Positions 6,718 through 14,914 of a stretch of DNA of 64,000 bases are shown here, piece by piece. Numbering within the stretch: position 1 is the stretch's first letter; the number at the start of each line of letters is the position of its first letter. The translations under genes were made by a program, and so were the position numbers. The stretch is from Candidatus Obscuribacterales bacterium (GTDB taxonomy: Bacteria > Cyanobacteriota > Vampirovibrionia > Obscuribacterales > Obscuribacteraceae), in the NCBI GenBank assembly GCA_020634035.1, contig JACKCM010000006.1, forward strand, positions 558,001 to 622,000, in the 5' to 3' direction. A model generated the notes under the pieces. That model was not told the origin of the DNA and ran no database searches. It was given only the letters and a program-made list of their open reading frames with translations.

Positions 6718-9700
6718 TCAGATGCGGATTTTATGGGTCGAAACCTTCATGCTGTCACCAAAATTGGTGTTTATATCCCCGATAAGATTCTGAGAAGCAG
6801 ATACCCAGAATTGTGAACCGACAAGAATGACTGTGTTGCGTTTGCCGTTTTTAAAATGCAACATCACCGGGTCCTCTCCCTTATGAGAGTTGAGGATGTC
6901 TTTGAGTCGATGCAGGTCTGAGAAAGACTGCTCTTTGTCGATAAAAACATCCACCAGAGATGCGTCGGCGATTCGTCTCACCGAACTAGTGGTGACCGAG
7001 AAACTATCCTCGAACTTACGGATCTTTCCTTTGAGCAGCAACAAGGCCTGGGGCTTCAACACATCCTCATCGAGTTGTTCGAGAATGTCGCTATAAATTA
7101 CCGCTTCGCATTTGCCGGTAAGATCCTCCATCTGAACGATTCCCAGAAGTTTGTTCTTTCTGGTCAGACGTTTTTGGACACTGTTAGCGAGACCGCCGAC
7201 AATCACTGTGGTGCCGTCCTTGAGCTCTTTCAGCTCTTTGATAGGATGGGTGGTGATATATTTCAGACGATTCGCAACTCTGTTGAGCGGATGGCTTGTT
7301 ACATAGAAGCCGAGCAATTCGTGCTCCATGAACTGAAGCTCGGCTTCAGGATACTCGCCCCCGTCTCCTTTCAGAGGTTGATCGAGGGTGACTCCACCGG
7401 CATCGCCGTCGCCCATGCTGAAGAGACTCATCTGACCGCTCGCCTTCTGACTCTGCTGACGGCTGGCCCGGTCGACGAGATCGTCGAGATTATCGAGAGC
7501 CTGTTTACGGGTAATGCCTAAATTGACACAGGCGCCGCTTTTGATAAGAGCTTCGAGACATCTTTTATTTACCACTCTCAGATCTATTCTGGTGAGAAAG
7601 TCCTGAAAGCTCTTGTATTCTCCGGCGGTCTCTCGCTGACTGACAATCTCCTGGATAGCGCCCTCGCCGACGTTCTTAACAGCAGAAAGTCCGAATCGTA
7701 TAGCGCCACCATCAGCGGTGAAGTCCGAACCAGAGACATTTACATCGGGCGGGAAGATGCTTATTCCCATGGCCTGACATTCGGCGATATAGCCCTGCAC
7801 TTTCTCTTGATCGCCCGCCACCGAAGAGAGTAGCGCAGTCATGTACTCGACCGGATAATGCGTCTTGAGATAGGCCGTCTGGTAGGTAATCAGAGAGTAG
7901 GCCTGGGAGTGCGATTTGTTGAAGCAGTACTCAGCGAACTGCAGCATCGTGTCAAAAAGCTTCTCGGCAATCTCGGCTTTGATGCCGTTATCCGCGCAAC
8001 CTTTGTAGAAGATACCGCGGTGCTTTTCCATCTCCTCCGGCTTCTTCTTACCCATGGCTCTACGCAGAAGATCTGCCTGACCAAGGCTGTAACCACCCAG
8101 TTGCTGGGCGATCATCATGACCTGTTCTTGATAGACGATCTGACCGTAGGTGTCTTTTAAAATCGGCTCCAGTTCAGGAGTCATATAGGTAATTTTGGCG
8201 CGACCGTGTTTACAGTCGATGAACTTGTCGATCATGCCCGAATCGAGCGGACCCGGCCGATAAAGGGCGATAAGAGCCGAGATGTCCTCCATATTGGAGG
8301 GCCTCATGTCTCGGGCTACCTGACGCATACCAGAGCTGGTTTCGAGCTGGAAGATACCGGCCAGATCTCCGTTAGAGATAACCTGAAAGACCTTTTCGTC
8401 ATCGAGAGGCAGTTTGTCGAGATCAATTTCGATGCCCCGGGTCTGCTTGATGATCTTGATCGCCTTACTGATCATTGTCAGGTTGCGCAGACCTAAGAAG
8501 TCCATCTTGACCAGACCGACATAGGCCAGGTCTTCCATGTAGAACTGCGCTATCTTGGCACCGTCATTGTTGCGCTGCACCGGAACAAGATCTTCGAGCG
8601 GAATATCAGAGATAACCACACCGGCAGCATGCATACCGAAGGTCTTGTTCACCCCTTCGAGCTTCTGGGCAAGATCCACCACCTGACGGACTTCTTCTTC
8701 TGACTCGTAGACCTGCTTGAACTCCGGGTGTTCGCCGACCATATCTTTTAGCGGAGTCGGCTTACCCCGGGTGACCGGAATCATCTTAGCCAGTTTGTTG
8801 GAATCGGCGAAAGGAAACTCGAGCACCCGGGCTACGTCCTTGAGCACGGCCTTCGATGTCATACGGTTGAAGGTGATGATTTGAGCAACCCTGTCATCGC
8901 CATATTTCTCGGCGCAGTACTTGAGGATCTCGTCACGACGTTCGATACAGAAATCGGTATCGATATCGGGCATGGACTTTCGCTCGGGATTGAGGAAACG
9001 CTCGAAGAGCAGATTGTATTTGATCGGGTCGATATTGGTTATCCCCAGGGCATAAGCCACCAGGCTGCCCGCCGCCGAGCCCCGACCCGGACCGACAGGA
9101 ATGCCGTTCTGTCTGGCGAAATTGATGAAGTCCCAGGTGATGATGAAGTAGGACGGAAAGTCCATATCCTCGATAACCTTGAGCTCGGTTCTGGCACGCT
9201 CGACATAGTTTTCGGGGATTTCATCCACCTCGAGTTTGGTCTTGATGCCATCGAATACCAGGCTGGAGAGATAAGATTCGGCGGTATGACCGGCAGGCAT
9301 ATCGACCTTGGGCAACCGGGGCGCCCCCTGGAGCTTTATCGCTTCTACTTTGTCCGCAATTTCGAGGGTGCTGCGAATTGCTTCTTCAATCAGCTCGCTG
9401 TCTAGATGGTCTCTAAAGAGATAAGCCATCTCGTCGCCGTTTTTTATGTACTCCCAACCGGTGAACTTCATACGCTTTTCATCGGTGACATGCTTGCCCA
9501 TGGACATACAGAGCAAACAGTCATGGGCTCTGGCATCATGCTTGTTTGTAAAGTGGGAGTCATTGGTGGCACAGAGCTTGATACCCAGGTCTCGGGCGAT
9601 TTTGACCAGGTCTTTGTTGACCTTCCTGTCCTCGGGCACGCCATGATCCTGGATCTCGATGTAATAGTTGTCCCCTAAAGTATCCCGGTACCAGGCGGCG

Positions 9701-10173
9701 GCATCCCGGGCTTCTTTGTATTCGTCCCGGAGAAGATGCTGGCATAACTGGGCGCCAAGACATCCGGAAAGCACTATCAAGCCCTCGGAGAACTCAGCGA
9801 GCATCTCTTTGTTGATGCGCGGTTTATAGTAATAGCCGTTTAGATGGGCTCGAGAATTGAGCTTGACCAGGTTCTGATAACCCGTCTTATTCTGGGCCAG
9901 CATGGTCAGGTGATAGAGCTCTGTCTTTTTACGCTCTTCGATATCACCGTCGATAATATAGGCTTCGCAGCCGATAATGGGCTTGACTCCGCCCATCTCG
10001 TGGCAGGTCTTGGTCAGTTCTACCGCACCATACATGACACCATGATCGGTAATCGCTACCGCCGGCATGTTCTCAGCCTTGGCTTTTTTGACAAGATCTT
10101 TGATCTTGGTGGCGCCGTCAAGAAGACTGTATTCCGTATGTAGATGAAGGGGTACGTAAGGACGAGGGCTCAT
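6718..10173 (-). CDS. dnaE: DNA polymerase III alpha subunit
   Basis: Replicative polymerase subunit of 1151 residues, the normal DnaE length. In order: an N-terminal PHP domain (HLHTEYSLLDG, TDHGVMYG), the polymerase palm with GPGRGSAAGSLVAYALGI and the catalytic aspartates in PDIDTDF, fingers/thumb with the DNA-binding YQEQVM and GKKKPEEM segments, a helix-hairpin-helix region and a C-terminal OB-fold (about residues 965-1060). The ATG at 10173 is preferred: GAGG lies 8 bases upstream, while a TTG two codons earlier would be too close to it. No proofreading exonuclease insertion is seen, so this is DnaE and not PolC. It is monocistronic here. Confidence 0.97.
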   Translation of the reverse strand: MSPRPYVPLHLHTEYSLLDGATKIKDLVKKAKAENMPAVAITDHGVMYGAVELTKTCHEMGGVKPIIGCEAYIIDGDIEERKKTELYHLTMLAQNKTGYQNLVKLNSRAHLNGYYYKPRINKEMLAEFSEGLIVLSGCLGAQLCQHLLRDEYKEARDAAAWYRDTLGDNYYIEIQDHGVPEDRKVNKDLVKIARDLGIKLCATNDSHFTNKHDARAHDCLLCMSMGKHVTDEKRMKFTGWEYIKNGDEMAYLFRDHLDSELIEEAIRSTLEIADKVEAIKLQGAPRLPKVDMPAGHTAESYLSSLVFDGIKTKLEVDEIPENYVERARTELKVIEDMDFPSYFIITWDFINFARQNGIPVGPGRGSAAGSLVAYALGITNIDPIKYNLLFERFLNPERKSMPDIDTDFCIERRDEILKYCAEKYGDDRVAQIITFNRMTSKAVLKDVARVLEFPFADSNKLAKMIPVTRGKPTPLKDMVGEHPEFKQVYESEEEVRQVVDLAQKLEGVNKTFGMHAAGVVISDIPLEDLVPVQRNNDGAKIAQFYMEDLAYVGLVKMDFLGLRNLTMISKAIKIIKQTRGIEIDLDKLPLDDEKVFQVISNGDLAGIFQLETSSGMRQVARDMRPSNMEDISALIALYRPGPLDSGMIDKFIDCKHGRAKITYMTPELEPILKDTYGQIVYQEQVMMIAQQLGGYSLGQADLLRRAMGKKKPEEMEKHRGIFYKGCADNGIKAEIAEKLFDTMLQFAEYCFNKSHSQAYSLITYQTAYLKTHYPVEYMTALLSSVAGDQEKVQGYIAECQAMGISIFPPDVNVSGSDFTADGGAIRFGLSAVKNVGEGAIQEIVSQRETAGEYKSFQDFLTRIDLRVVNKRCLEALIKSGACVNLGITRKQALDNLDDLVDRASRQQSQKASGQMSLFSMGDGDAGGVTLDQPLKGDGGEYPEAELQFMEHELLGFYVTSHPLNRVANRLKYITTHPIKELKELKDGTTVIVGGLANSVQKRLTRKNKLLGIVQMEDLTGKCEAVIYSDILEQLDEDVLKPQALLLLKGKIRKFEDSFSVTTSSVRRIADASLVDVFIDKEQSFSDLHRLKDILNSHKGEDPVMLHFKNGKRNTVILVGSQFWVSASQNLIGDINTNFGDSMKVSTHKIRI

Positions 10174-10434
10174 CGACAAAACCTCAAGCTTTTCTTCTAA
10201 AACGGGCCTGAAACATTGAAAAACCGACGCTTTTCTAAAAAGCTGGTCCGGCTTTAGTGAATGAGCCGGGCGTCAATTTATCTTGAGGCAGGCTCAGAGG
10301 CCGACCTCGTATAACAATTCTAGCGTCTATTTTTCTAAGTGACTCAAGAAATATATACGTAATTTCTACTCTTAAAGTTCAAATTCGCCGAAATCAGGCC
10401 AATCTGTCAAAATAGTTAAACGATTGAAGAAGCG
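10174..10434. other. Divergent intergenic region between dnaE and the Sap/GAP-type gene
   Basis: This region holds both divergent promoters. It is AT-rich near 10320-10400. No gene, hairpin or confident promoter pair was seen. Confidence 0.4.
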
Positions 10435-11115
10435 ATGATTAAACTAGTACTCTCCGCCATAGCCTTTGCCGCCACCGACTGCCTGGATCCTCTCTCCATA
10501 TCAGTCCAGATTTATTTATTGACAACAAAGCGAGCCCTGCTCAACTCTCTTGGCTTTATCCTGGGCATTTTCACCGCCACTCTTTTATGCGGAGTAGTAA
10601 TAACCCTGGGTCCGGTTAAAGAGCTGGACAGTATCATGTCCCATCCCAACGCTCCCTATTTCATCTTTCAAGCTCTGGTAGGCCTGGGCTTGACCTATGG
10701 CTCATACCACTACTGGTATCACTTCTCTCATCGCAAAGAGAGCCATCCTATTAAAGTCAAAGTAAATCCCATTACCTGCCTTGTTCTCGGCGGCACCTTC
10801 ACCGTAACCGACCTACCCACCAATATTCCATTATTAGCTCTGGCCGATGAACTGGCCCGCTCCCAGGCCGATCTGACAGCCATTACCTTGAGCTCCTTCG
10901 CCTATAGCATGATGCGAACTGCTCCGCTTTTCTTGATCGTAAGCCTGTTCGCCATCAATCAAGAAAGGGCTAGAGAAGTTATCTCGGCCGTGGAAGAGAA
11001 ACTGATTAAGTGGGGACATCTGGTTGTGGCCGCGACGATTTCGATACTGGGCATCGCTCTCACCGTCGATAGCTTAGTCTTCTTTGCCCTGGGTAAGCCA
11101 CTATTTGTTCCCTGA
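10435..11115 (+). CDS. Sap/GAP family polytopic membrane protein
   Basis: A 226-residue protein with six predicted membrane helices and a small central cytoplasmic loop (HRKESHPIKVKV). The pattern resembles the GAP/Sap (lipid-addressing) family and, more loosely, LysE-like exporters: a first helix ending in a D-C-L-D-P motif, a second after TTKRALLNSLGFILG, and a re-entrant TDLPTNIPLLALADEL in the second half. Family members are implicated in moving lipids or small molecules across the inner membrane; the substrate here is unknown. The start has a modest GAAG ribosome-binding site. Confidence 0.6.
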   Translation: MIKLVLSAIAFAATDCLDPLSISVQIYLLTTKRALLNSLGFILGIFTATLLCGVVITLGPVKELDSIMSHPNAPYFIFQALVGLGLTYGSYHYWYHFSHRKESHPIKVKVNPITCLVLGGTFTVTDLPTNIPLLALADELARSQADLTAITLSSFAYSMMRTAPLFLIVSLFAINQERAREVISAVEEKLIKWGHLVVAATISILGIALTVDSLVFFALGKPLFVP

Positions 11116-11144
11116 ACCTTCTTTCTTGACCCCTGAGCAAAGAA

Positions 11145-11190
11145 CAAGCCAGTTCCTGTGACATCGGAACCGGCTTGATGGATGTTTTAT
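11145..11190 (+). terminator. Stem-loop terminator after the Sap/GAP-type gene
   Basis: CAAGCC-A-GTTCC (11145-11156) pairs with GGAAC-C-GGCTTG (11166-11177) around a 9-base loop with one mismatch, followed by a loose T-rich stretch. It lies 30 bases after the stop at 11115 and before the convergent small gene, so it may serve both strands. Confidence 0.6.
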
Positions 11191-11213
11191 TCAATTGAAG
11201 AACAGGTGAGAAC

Positions 11214-11438
11214 TTAAAAAACCATCTCTCTCAGGTGAGGGATCATACGGCCTTTTCTCGACCGCCTGCGAGCCACGGTATGGCGATGGGTGGCAGGGGT
11301 ATCGCTTTCGGCTTCGTTACCATAATGCTCGTTATAGAGGGTCGCTGCAACATCTTGCTGCTCCGCCTGAGCAATGGCTTGCCGAAACCACATACGGAGG
11401 CAGCGACGTTCATCCGCTGTTAAGACTTCATCATTCAT
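11214..11438 (-). CDS. Small basic protein (74 aa), unknown function
   Basis: I do not recognise the family. The ATG at 11438 is preceded by AGGAG 11 bases upstream. The N-terminal half is helical (TADERRCLRMWFRQAIAQAE), and the C-terminal part is rich in Arg and His (THRHTVARRRSRKGR), suggesting nucleic-acid binding. Its message would begin with the hairpin-rich leader at 11450-11580. An antisense frame of similar length has no ribosome-binding site. Confidence 0.5.
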   Translation of the reverse strand: MNDEVLTADERRCLRMWFRQAIAQAEQQDVAATLYNEHYGNEAESDTPATHRHTVARRRSRKGRMIPHLREMVF

Positions 11439-11450
11439 GTGTTTTAGCAC

Positions 11451-11817
11451 TCCTGTTGTTCCTGGTGGAGAAACTCGGATCCCCGAGAAAAACTACAAGA
11501 GTAAACTCTTGAAGCTTCACTCGAATTCCGGAGAATCCGGCTTCACTTCCCCAGCCCGCTCTAGTCGGCACCCGGGGGATTATTGAAACCTCTACTTACT
11601 GCTCTGGATTGGTTAGATTTCCGTCGAGGCGGACAAATTTCCTGTCAGTTCGAGCAAAGGCACAATTTTTATTCTATGGACTTCCCAAGAACGAGCAACG
11701 CTTGACAACAAGGTTTTCGATTAGCAGTCGGTAAGATCCCCAAAAGCCATGACTGACAATGGTTTTAAAAGATGAGTTGCGCTAAGTAATTTGGCTAGAT
11801 TAACGGAAAGCCATATT
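11451..11817. other. Intergenic region with three short hairpins in a predicted 5' leader
   Basis: No gene is supported. Read on the minus strand, upstream of the small basic protein, three compact hairpins follow one another: CCGGA-TTC-TCCGG (near 11535), CAAGAG-TTTA-CTCTTG (near 11505) and CTCGG-GGAT-CCGAG (near 11480). A possible promoter (TTGCTC, 16 bases, TAGAAT) lies near 11670-11700. This looks like a structured leader RNA. Confidence 0.4.
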
Positions 11818-12660
11818 TCATCCGTTTTTTCGCCCCTCGAAGAGCCAGTTGAAGCAGATAAAAACACCGGGAATGGCAAGTAGTGGAAACCAGGCCTGGA
11901 ATACCAGCGGCAAACCTGCCATGAATACGAACCAGCCCAGACAAAGAGGATGACGCCTGAAGAAGCTGAGCGAAACCGGTGGAATATGTCCTCTGTCCAC
12001 TTCAATATCGTGCATAGCTTGCTTCTCTGCCGGCTCTTCCACCTGCTCCGAGTCTTCGGATAAAACAGGAAAGAGACCGACAGCCGCTTCGTAATATTTA
12101 GACTCAGCCAGATAAAGAATAGACTTGGCTGAGCGCAGGCCTTTTATAAGCAAATACAAGCCAAGTAAAGCGATAATCGCGCCGACAATTCTTATATATG
12201 GATTGACCTGCCCAAAATCAAATATGCCAAGACGCAGTTGCAGACAGAGCGCCGATAGATTGACATAGAGCATGAGATAGGCAAAAAGGGCAAGCAGCCT
12301 GGTTCGCGGTCCGAACTTCAGCTGAAAGCGTCGCTTAGCATTTTCAGAAACTTCTTGTATCTGCGCAAAATCATCATCGCAAGCTATCGCTTCAATCTTG
12401 ACCGAAGAGGCATAGATGTTCTCAGCCAGGGTCAATCGACGTCTCATGATCAGAGCACCGGCAAGCAAGCCGGTTATAAGCGCGCAGGCAACCAGAAGAA
12501 TCTCTTCGGCATTGAGCAAAAGCGACTTCAGCTCCCGACGCACCCCGGCAATCGGCACCACTATCAATACCACGGCGAGAAGCAGTCCCAAGAAGGCAGC
12601 AACCAACAGTCGAGCCGCTTTGTCGGTCTGGCTTATTTGAACATCCACCATCGGGTTCAC
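11818..12660 (-). CDS. Membrane protein downstream of ruvA, unknown function
   Basis: A 280-residue protein with five or more hydrophobic helices: residues 17-43, 50-70, 120-145, 155-175 and 240-270. A cytoplasmic segment of about 45 residues separates helices 2 and 3, and an acidic stretch (SEDSEQVEEP) precedes the last pair. The end (RRHPLCLGWFVFMAGLP) faintly recalls the C-terminal R-H-P-x-x-x-G motif of isoprenylcysteine methyltransferase-like membrane enzymes, but too little matches to name it. Its start overlaps the stop of ruvA by 4 bp, so the two are translationally coupled. Confidence 0.55.
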   Translation of the reverse strand: MNPMVDVQISQTDKAARLLVAAFLGLLLAVVLIVVPIAGVRRELKSLLLNAEEILLVACALITGLLAGALIMRRRLTLAENIYASSVKIEAIACDDDFAQIQEVSENAKRRFQLKFGPRTRLLALFAYLMLYVNLSALCLQLRLGIFDFGQVNPYIRIVGAIIALLGLYLLIKGLRSAKSILYLAESKYYEAAVGLFPVLSEDSEQVEEPAEKQAMHDIEVDRGHIPPVSLSFFRRHPLCLGWFVFMAGLPLVFQAWFPLLAIPGVFICFNWLFEGRKNG

Positions 12661-13292
12661 TTTCTCGACAGGGAGCCAAGAATCTTGAGACAGCTACGGA
12701 CCAGATCTTCGATATCTTCAGAAGCGGCCTCAGAAGACTGAACCTCGCTCAACGCCGTATTAATCTCGGTCACCGTATAGCCCAGACCGGCAAGAATGTC
12801 CCGGACCTCTTCATGGTCCTCACCGGAAAGACCGGTCCGCTCGGAGGAAGCTCCATCAATCTCACCGACAAGAAGATCGTCCACCTTCGACTTGAGTTCG
12901 AGCACGATACGCTGCGCTACTTTCTGACCGACTCCCGGAGCCTGAGAGATAAGCTTCTTATCCTCGCTCTTCACCCCTTCGACAAATTGACGCACCGAAA
13001 AGCTGCCGGTTACAGCAAGAGCCAGTCTCGGTCCGACACCACTGACGGTCATCAGAAGCTGAAACATCTTGCGCTCCTCTTTAGAAGAGAAGCCAAAGAC
13101 AGTCATGTCATTTTCGCGCACCGCCAACCACGTATGCACCATAACATCGTCACCGGGAGTGCCCAGTTCGGCAAGATTGCGCGATGCCATCCAGACTTCG
13201 AAACCCACCCCTGAAACATCGAGCACCAACCGGTCCACCGGTCCGCCGGTGGAATCCTTGGAATGAATGCTACCTTTCAGAAATGCGAACAT
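12657..13292 (-). CDS. ruvA: Holliday junction branch migration protein RuvA
   Basis: Recognises four-way DNA junctions and loads the RuvB motor. The 211-residue length is normal. Domain I is an OB-fold (residues 1-65, with VDVSGVGFEV-like core). Domain II has two helix-hairpin-helix motifs (TVSGVGPRLALAV and QAPGVGQKVAQRIVLELK, about residues 72-125). The C-terminal domain III, which binds RuvB, is at about 155-200. A hydrophobic membrane-protein gene follows with a 4-bp overlap; ruvB is not in the window. Confidence 0.95.
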   Translation of the reverse strand: MFAFLKGSIHSKDSTGGPVDRLVLDVSGVGFEVWMASRNLAELGTPGDDVMVHTWLAVRENDMTVFGFSSKEERKMFQLLMTVSGVGPRLALAVTGSFSVRQFVEGVKSEDKKLISQAPGVGQKVAQRIVLELKSKVDDLLVGEIDGASSERTGLSGEDHEEVRDILAGLGYTVTEINTALSEVQSSEAASEDIEDLVRSCLKILGSLSRK

Positions 13293-13339
13293 ACATGACC
13301 AGTCATATACATGTAGGAAGGCAGGATTTAAAAAAATAT

Positions 13340-13412
13340 CGGGGCGAGAGGATTTGAACCTCCGGCCTTCCGCACCCGAAACGGACGCGCTACCAAGCTG
13401 CGCTACGCCCCG
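13340..13412 (-). tRNA. tRNA-Pro (anticodon CGG)
   Basis: Folds as a complete cloverleaf on the minus strand: acceptor CGGGGCG/CGCCCCG, D-stem GCGC/GCGC, anticodon stem TCCGT/GCGGA with loop TTCGGGT (anticodon CGG, codon CCG) and T-stem GGAGG/CCTCT with loop TTCAAAT. It is 73 nt long and the CCA end is not encoded. Confidence 0.95.
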
Positions 13413-13459
13413 ACAGAGGACCTATCTTATCATGGAAGAAGCAACCCGGGTAGGAATTG

Positions 13460-14371
13460 TTACTCCGCCATTAAACTGCGATTACCGCCCTCTTTATGGG
13501 CTTGCTCCACCGCGGCCCGGGCGTGGGACATAAGAATTTTGCCCTCATCATCCATGTGGGGAGCGAACTGACAGATACCCACCGAAGACGTTACATTGAC
13601 TATTTCGTCTTCTGCGGTAAAGGTCGCTTCCAACAAGCTCATTCTCAGACGTTCAGCCACTTCGATAGCCCCTTCTTTGGGGGTGACGGTCAAAGCGATG
13701 GTAAATTCGAAGGGACCGGAGCGGACTACTATGTCCGAATCACGCATCTGCCGTCCCACAATCACCGCTATCTGGGTGACCACCGAATCGCATTTCTTTT
13801 GACCGAGCTTCTTGAGAAGATCTTTTACATTGTCGAGTTCAAGAATGACAACGCTGAGCGGCACGCCGTAGCGGCGAGCCTGCTTAATGCCGAGTCCTAG
13901 AAATTCACCGAGATAACGGGCGCTCTTCAATTCGGTCAGTTGGTCGGTGAGAGAAAGCTCTTTGAGCTGTTGCTCCTTGCGCTTCAACTCGTCTCTGAGA
14001 GCCTTCTCTCGAAGAATGCTCTTCACCCGCGCCAGAAGCTCTTCGCTTTTTATGGGCTTATAAATGATGTCTTCGGACTCGATCTTGTCTGTTTTGGGAA
14101 GCTGGTCTTCCCGGGCAGCCAGGAAGATAATCGGAATATCCTGGGTTTTCTCTTCTTTGCGCAGGCGTTGAAAGACCGCCATACCGCCCATGAGAGGCAT
14201 GTTCAGGTCGAGAATAATCACATCGGGTGTACGCACTTTACATGCAGCGATGGCTTTGAATCCGTCGTTGGCAGTGTCCACCCCATAGCCCGATTCTTTG
14301 AGCACCTCGCTCAAGAGAATCGTATTAGCCTGCTCATCGTCGACTACTAAGATCTTGTGACCGGTCTTCAC
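13460..14371 (-). CDS. Response regulator with a degenerate GGDEF-like domain
   Basis: An N-terminal receiver domain (residues 1-120) has the acidic pocket VVDDE, the phospho-acceptor Asp in ILDLNMP and the conserved Lys in YKPIKSEEL. A linker helix leads to a diguanylate-cyclase-like fold (about 145-300; SLTDQLTELKSARYL is the usual entry). The catalytic GG(D/E)EF is replaced by a segment reading RSGPFEF, so cyclic-di-GMP synthesis is unlikely. It may act as a c-di-GMP/GTP sensor or a phosphorylation-dependent partner. It starts at a GTG with an AAGGAA ribosome-binding site and stands alone, beside tRNA-Pro. Confidence 0.82.
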   Translation of the reverse strand: MKTGHKILVVDDEQANTILLSEVLKESGYGVDTANDGFKAIAACKVRTPDVIILDLNMPLMGGMAVFQRLRKEEKTQDIPIIFLAAREDQLPKTDKIESEDIIYKPIKSEELLARVKSILREKALRDELKRKEQQLKELSLTDQLTELKSARYLGEFLGLGIKQARRYGVPLSVVILELDNVKDLLKKLGQKKCDSVVTQIAVIVGRQMRDSDIVVRSGPFEFTIALTVTPKEGAIEVAERLRMSLLEATFTAEDEIVNVTSSVGICQFAPHMDDEGKILMSHARAAVEQAHKEGGNRSLMAE

Positions 14372-14500
14372 GGAATTTCCTTACATACTAAAGAGGCGGT
14401 GACGCCTGGGCATCTTCTTACCTACTTACAACCAGTCGGACTTACCGCATGACTTGAAGTCTGAAAGGCCCAGTAGTGATAATATCCCCTTGATGACCTA

Positions 14501-14914
14501 TCAACAATCGCTTTGGTGAGAGATAAATTGCAATTTTGGAACGTTGAAGCGCTCTTTTTCCGGGCAACCTTCGCTTTCTAATAGGCGATAGTCATCTTCG
14601 ACTTTCGCAACAAATTTTTCTATATTCAAACCCAGGTGGGAAGGCCGATATTTTCTCAGCCTGCCAAGCCCTCGAGTAAGCAACTTTCTACAGCCCTCAA
14701 AATTGTCCCTTTCCAGATGATAATAAGCGACTGCTACCTGGATAATGCCCTGGATTAGCTCCCGGTCGGTTTCCAAGTATTGCTTCCATACGGATTCAAG
14801 ACTTTCGTGACAATCGAAAAACTCTCTTCTGTTATATTGCTCGATGCCCAGGCGAAACTCCGCCTGCAAATCGGGCGGCAGATCGGCGCCAGAGAACTCG
14901 GTCAACTCAGGCAA
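14501..14914 (-). CDS. DUF309 domain protein
   Basis: A 137-residue all-helical protein with the DUF309 signature: a YNRREFFDCHESLESVWK helix with the H-E-x-L-E core, then IQGIIQVAVAYYHLERDNFEGCRKLL. The biochemical role of the family is unknown. Its first 13 bp overlap the end of the hydantoinase-family gene, so it is the last member of the permease-hydantoinase-DUF309 operon. Confidence 0.82.
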   Translation of the reverse strand: MPELTEFSGADLPPDLQAEFRLGIEQYNRREFFDCHESLESVWKQYLETDRELIQGIIQVAVAYYHLERDNFEGCRKLLTRGLGRLRKYRPSHLGLNIEKFVAKVEDDYRLLESEGCPEKERFNVPKLQFISHQSDC

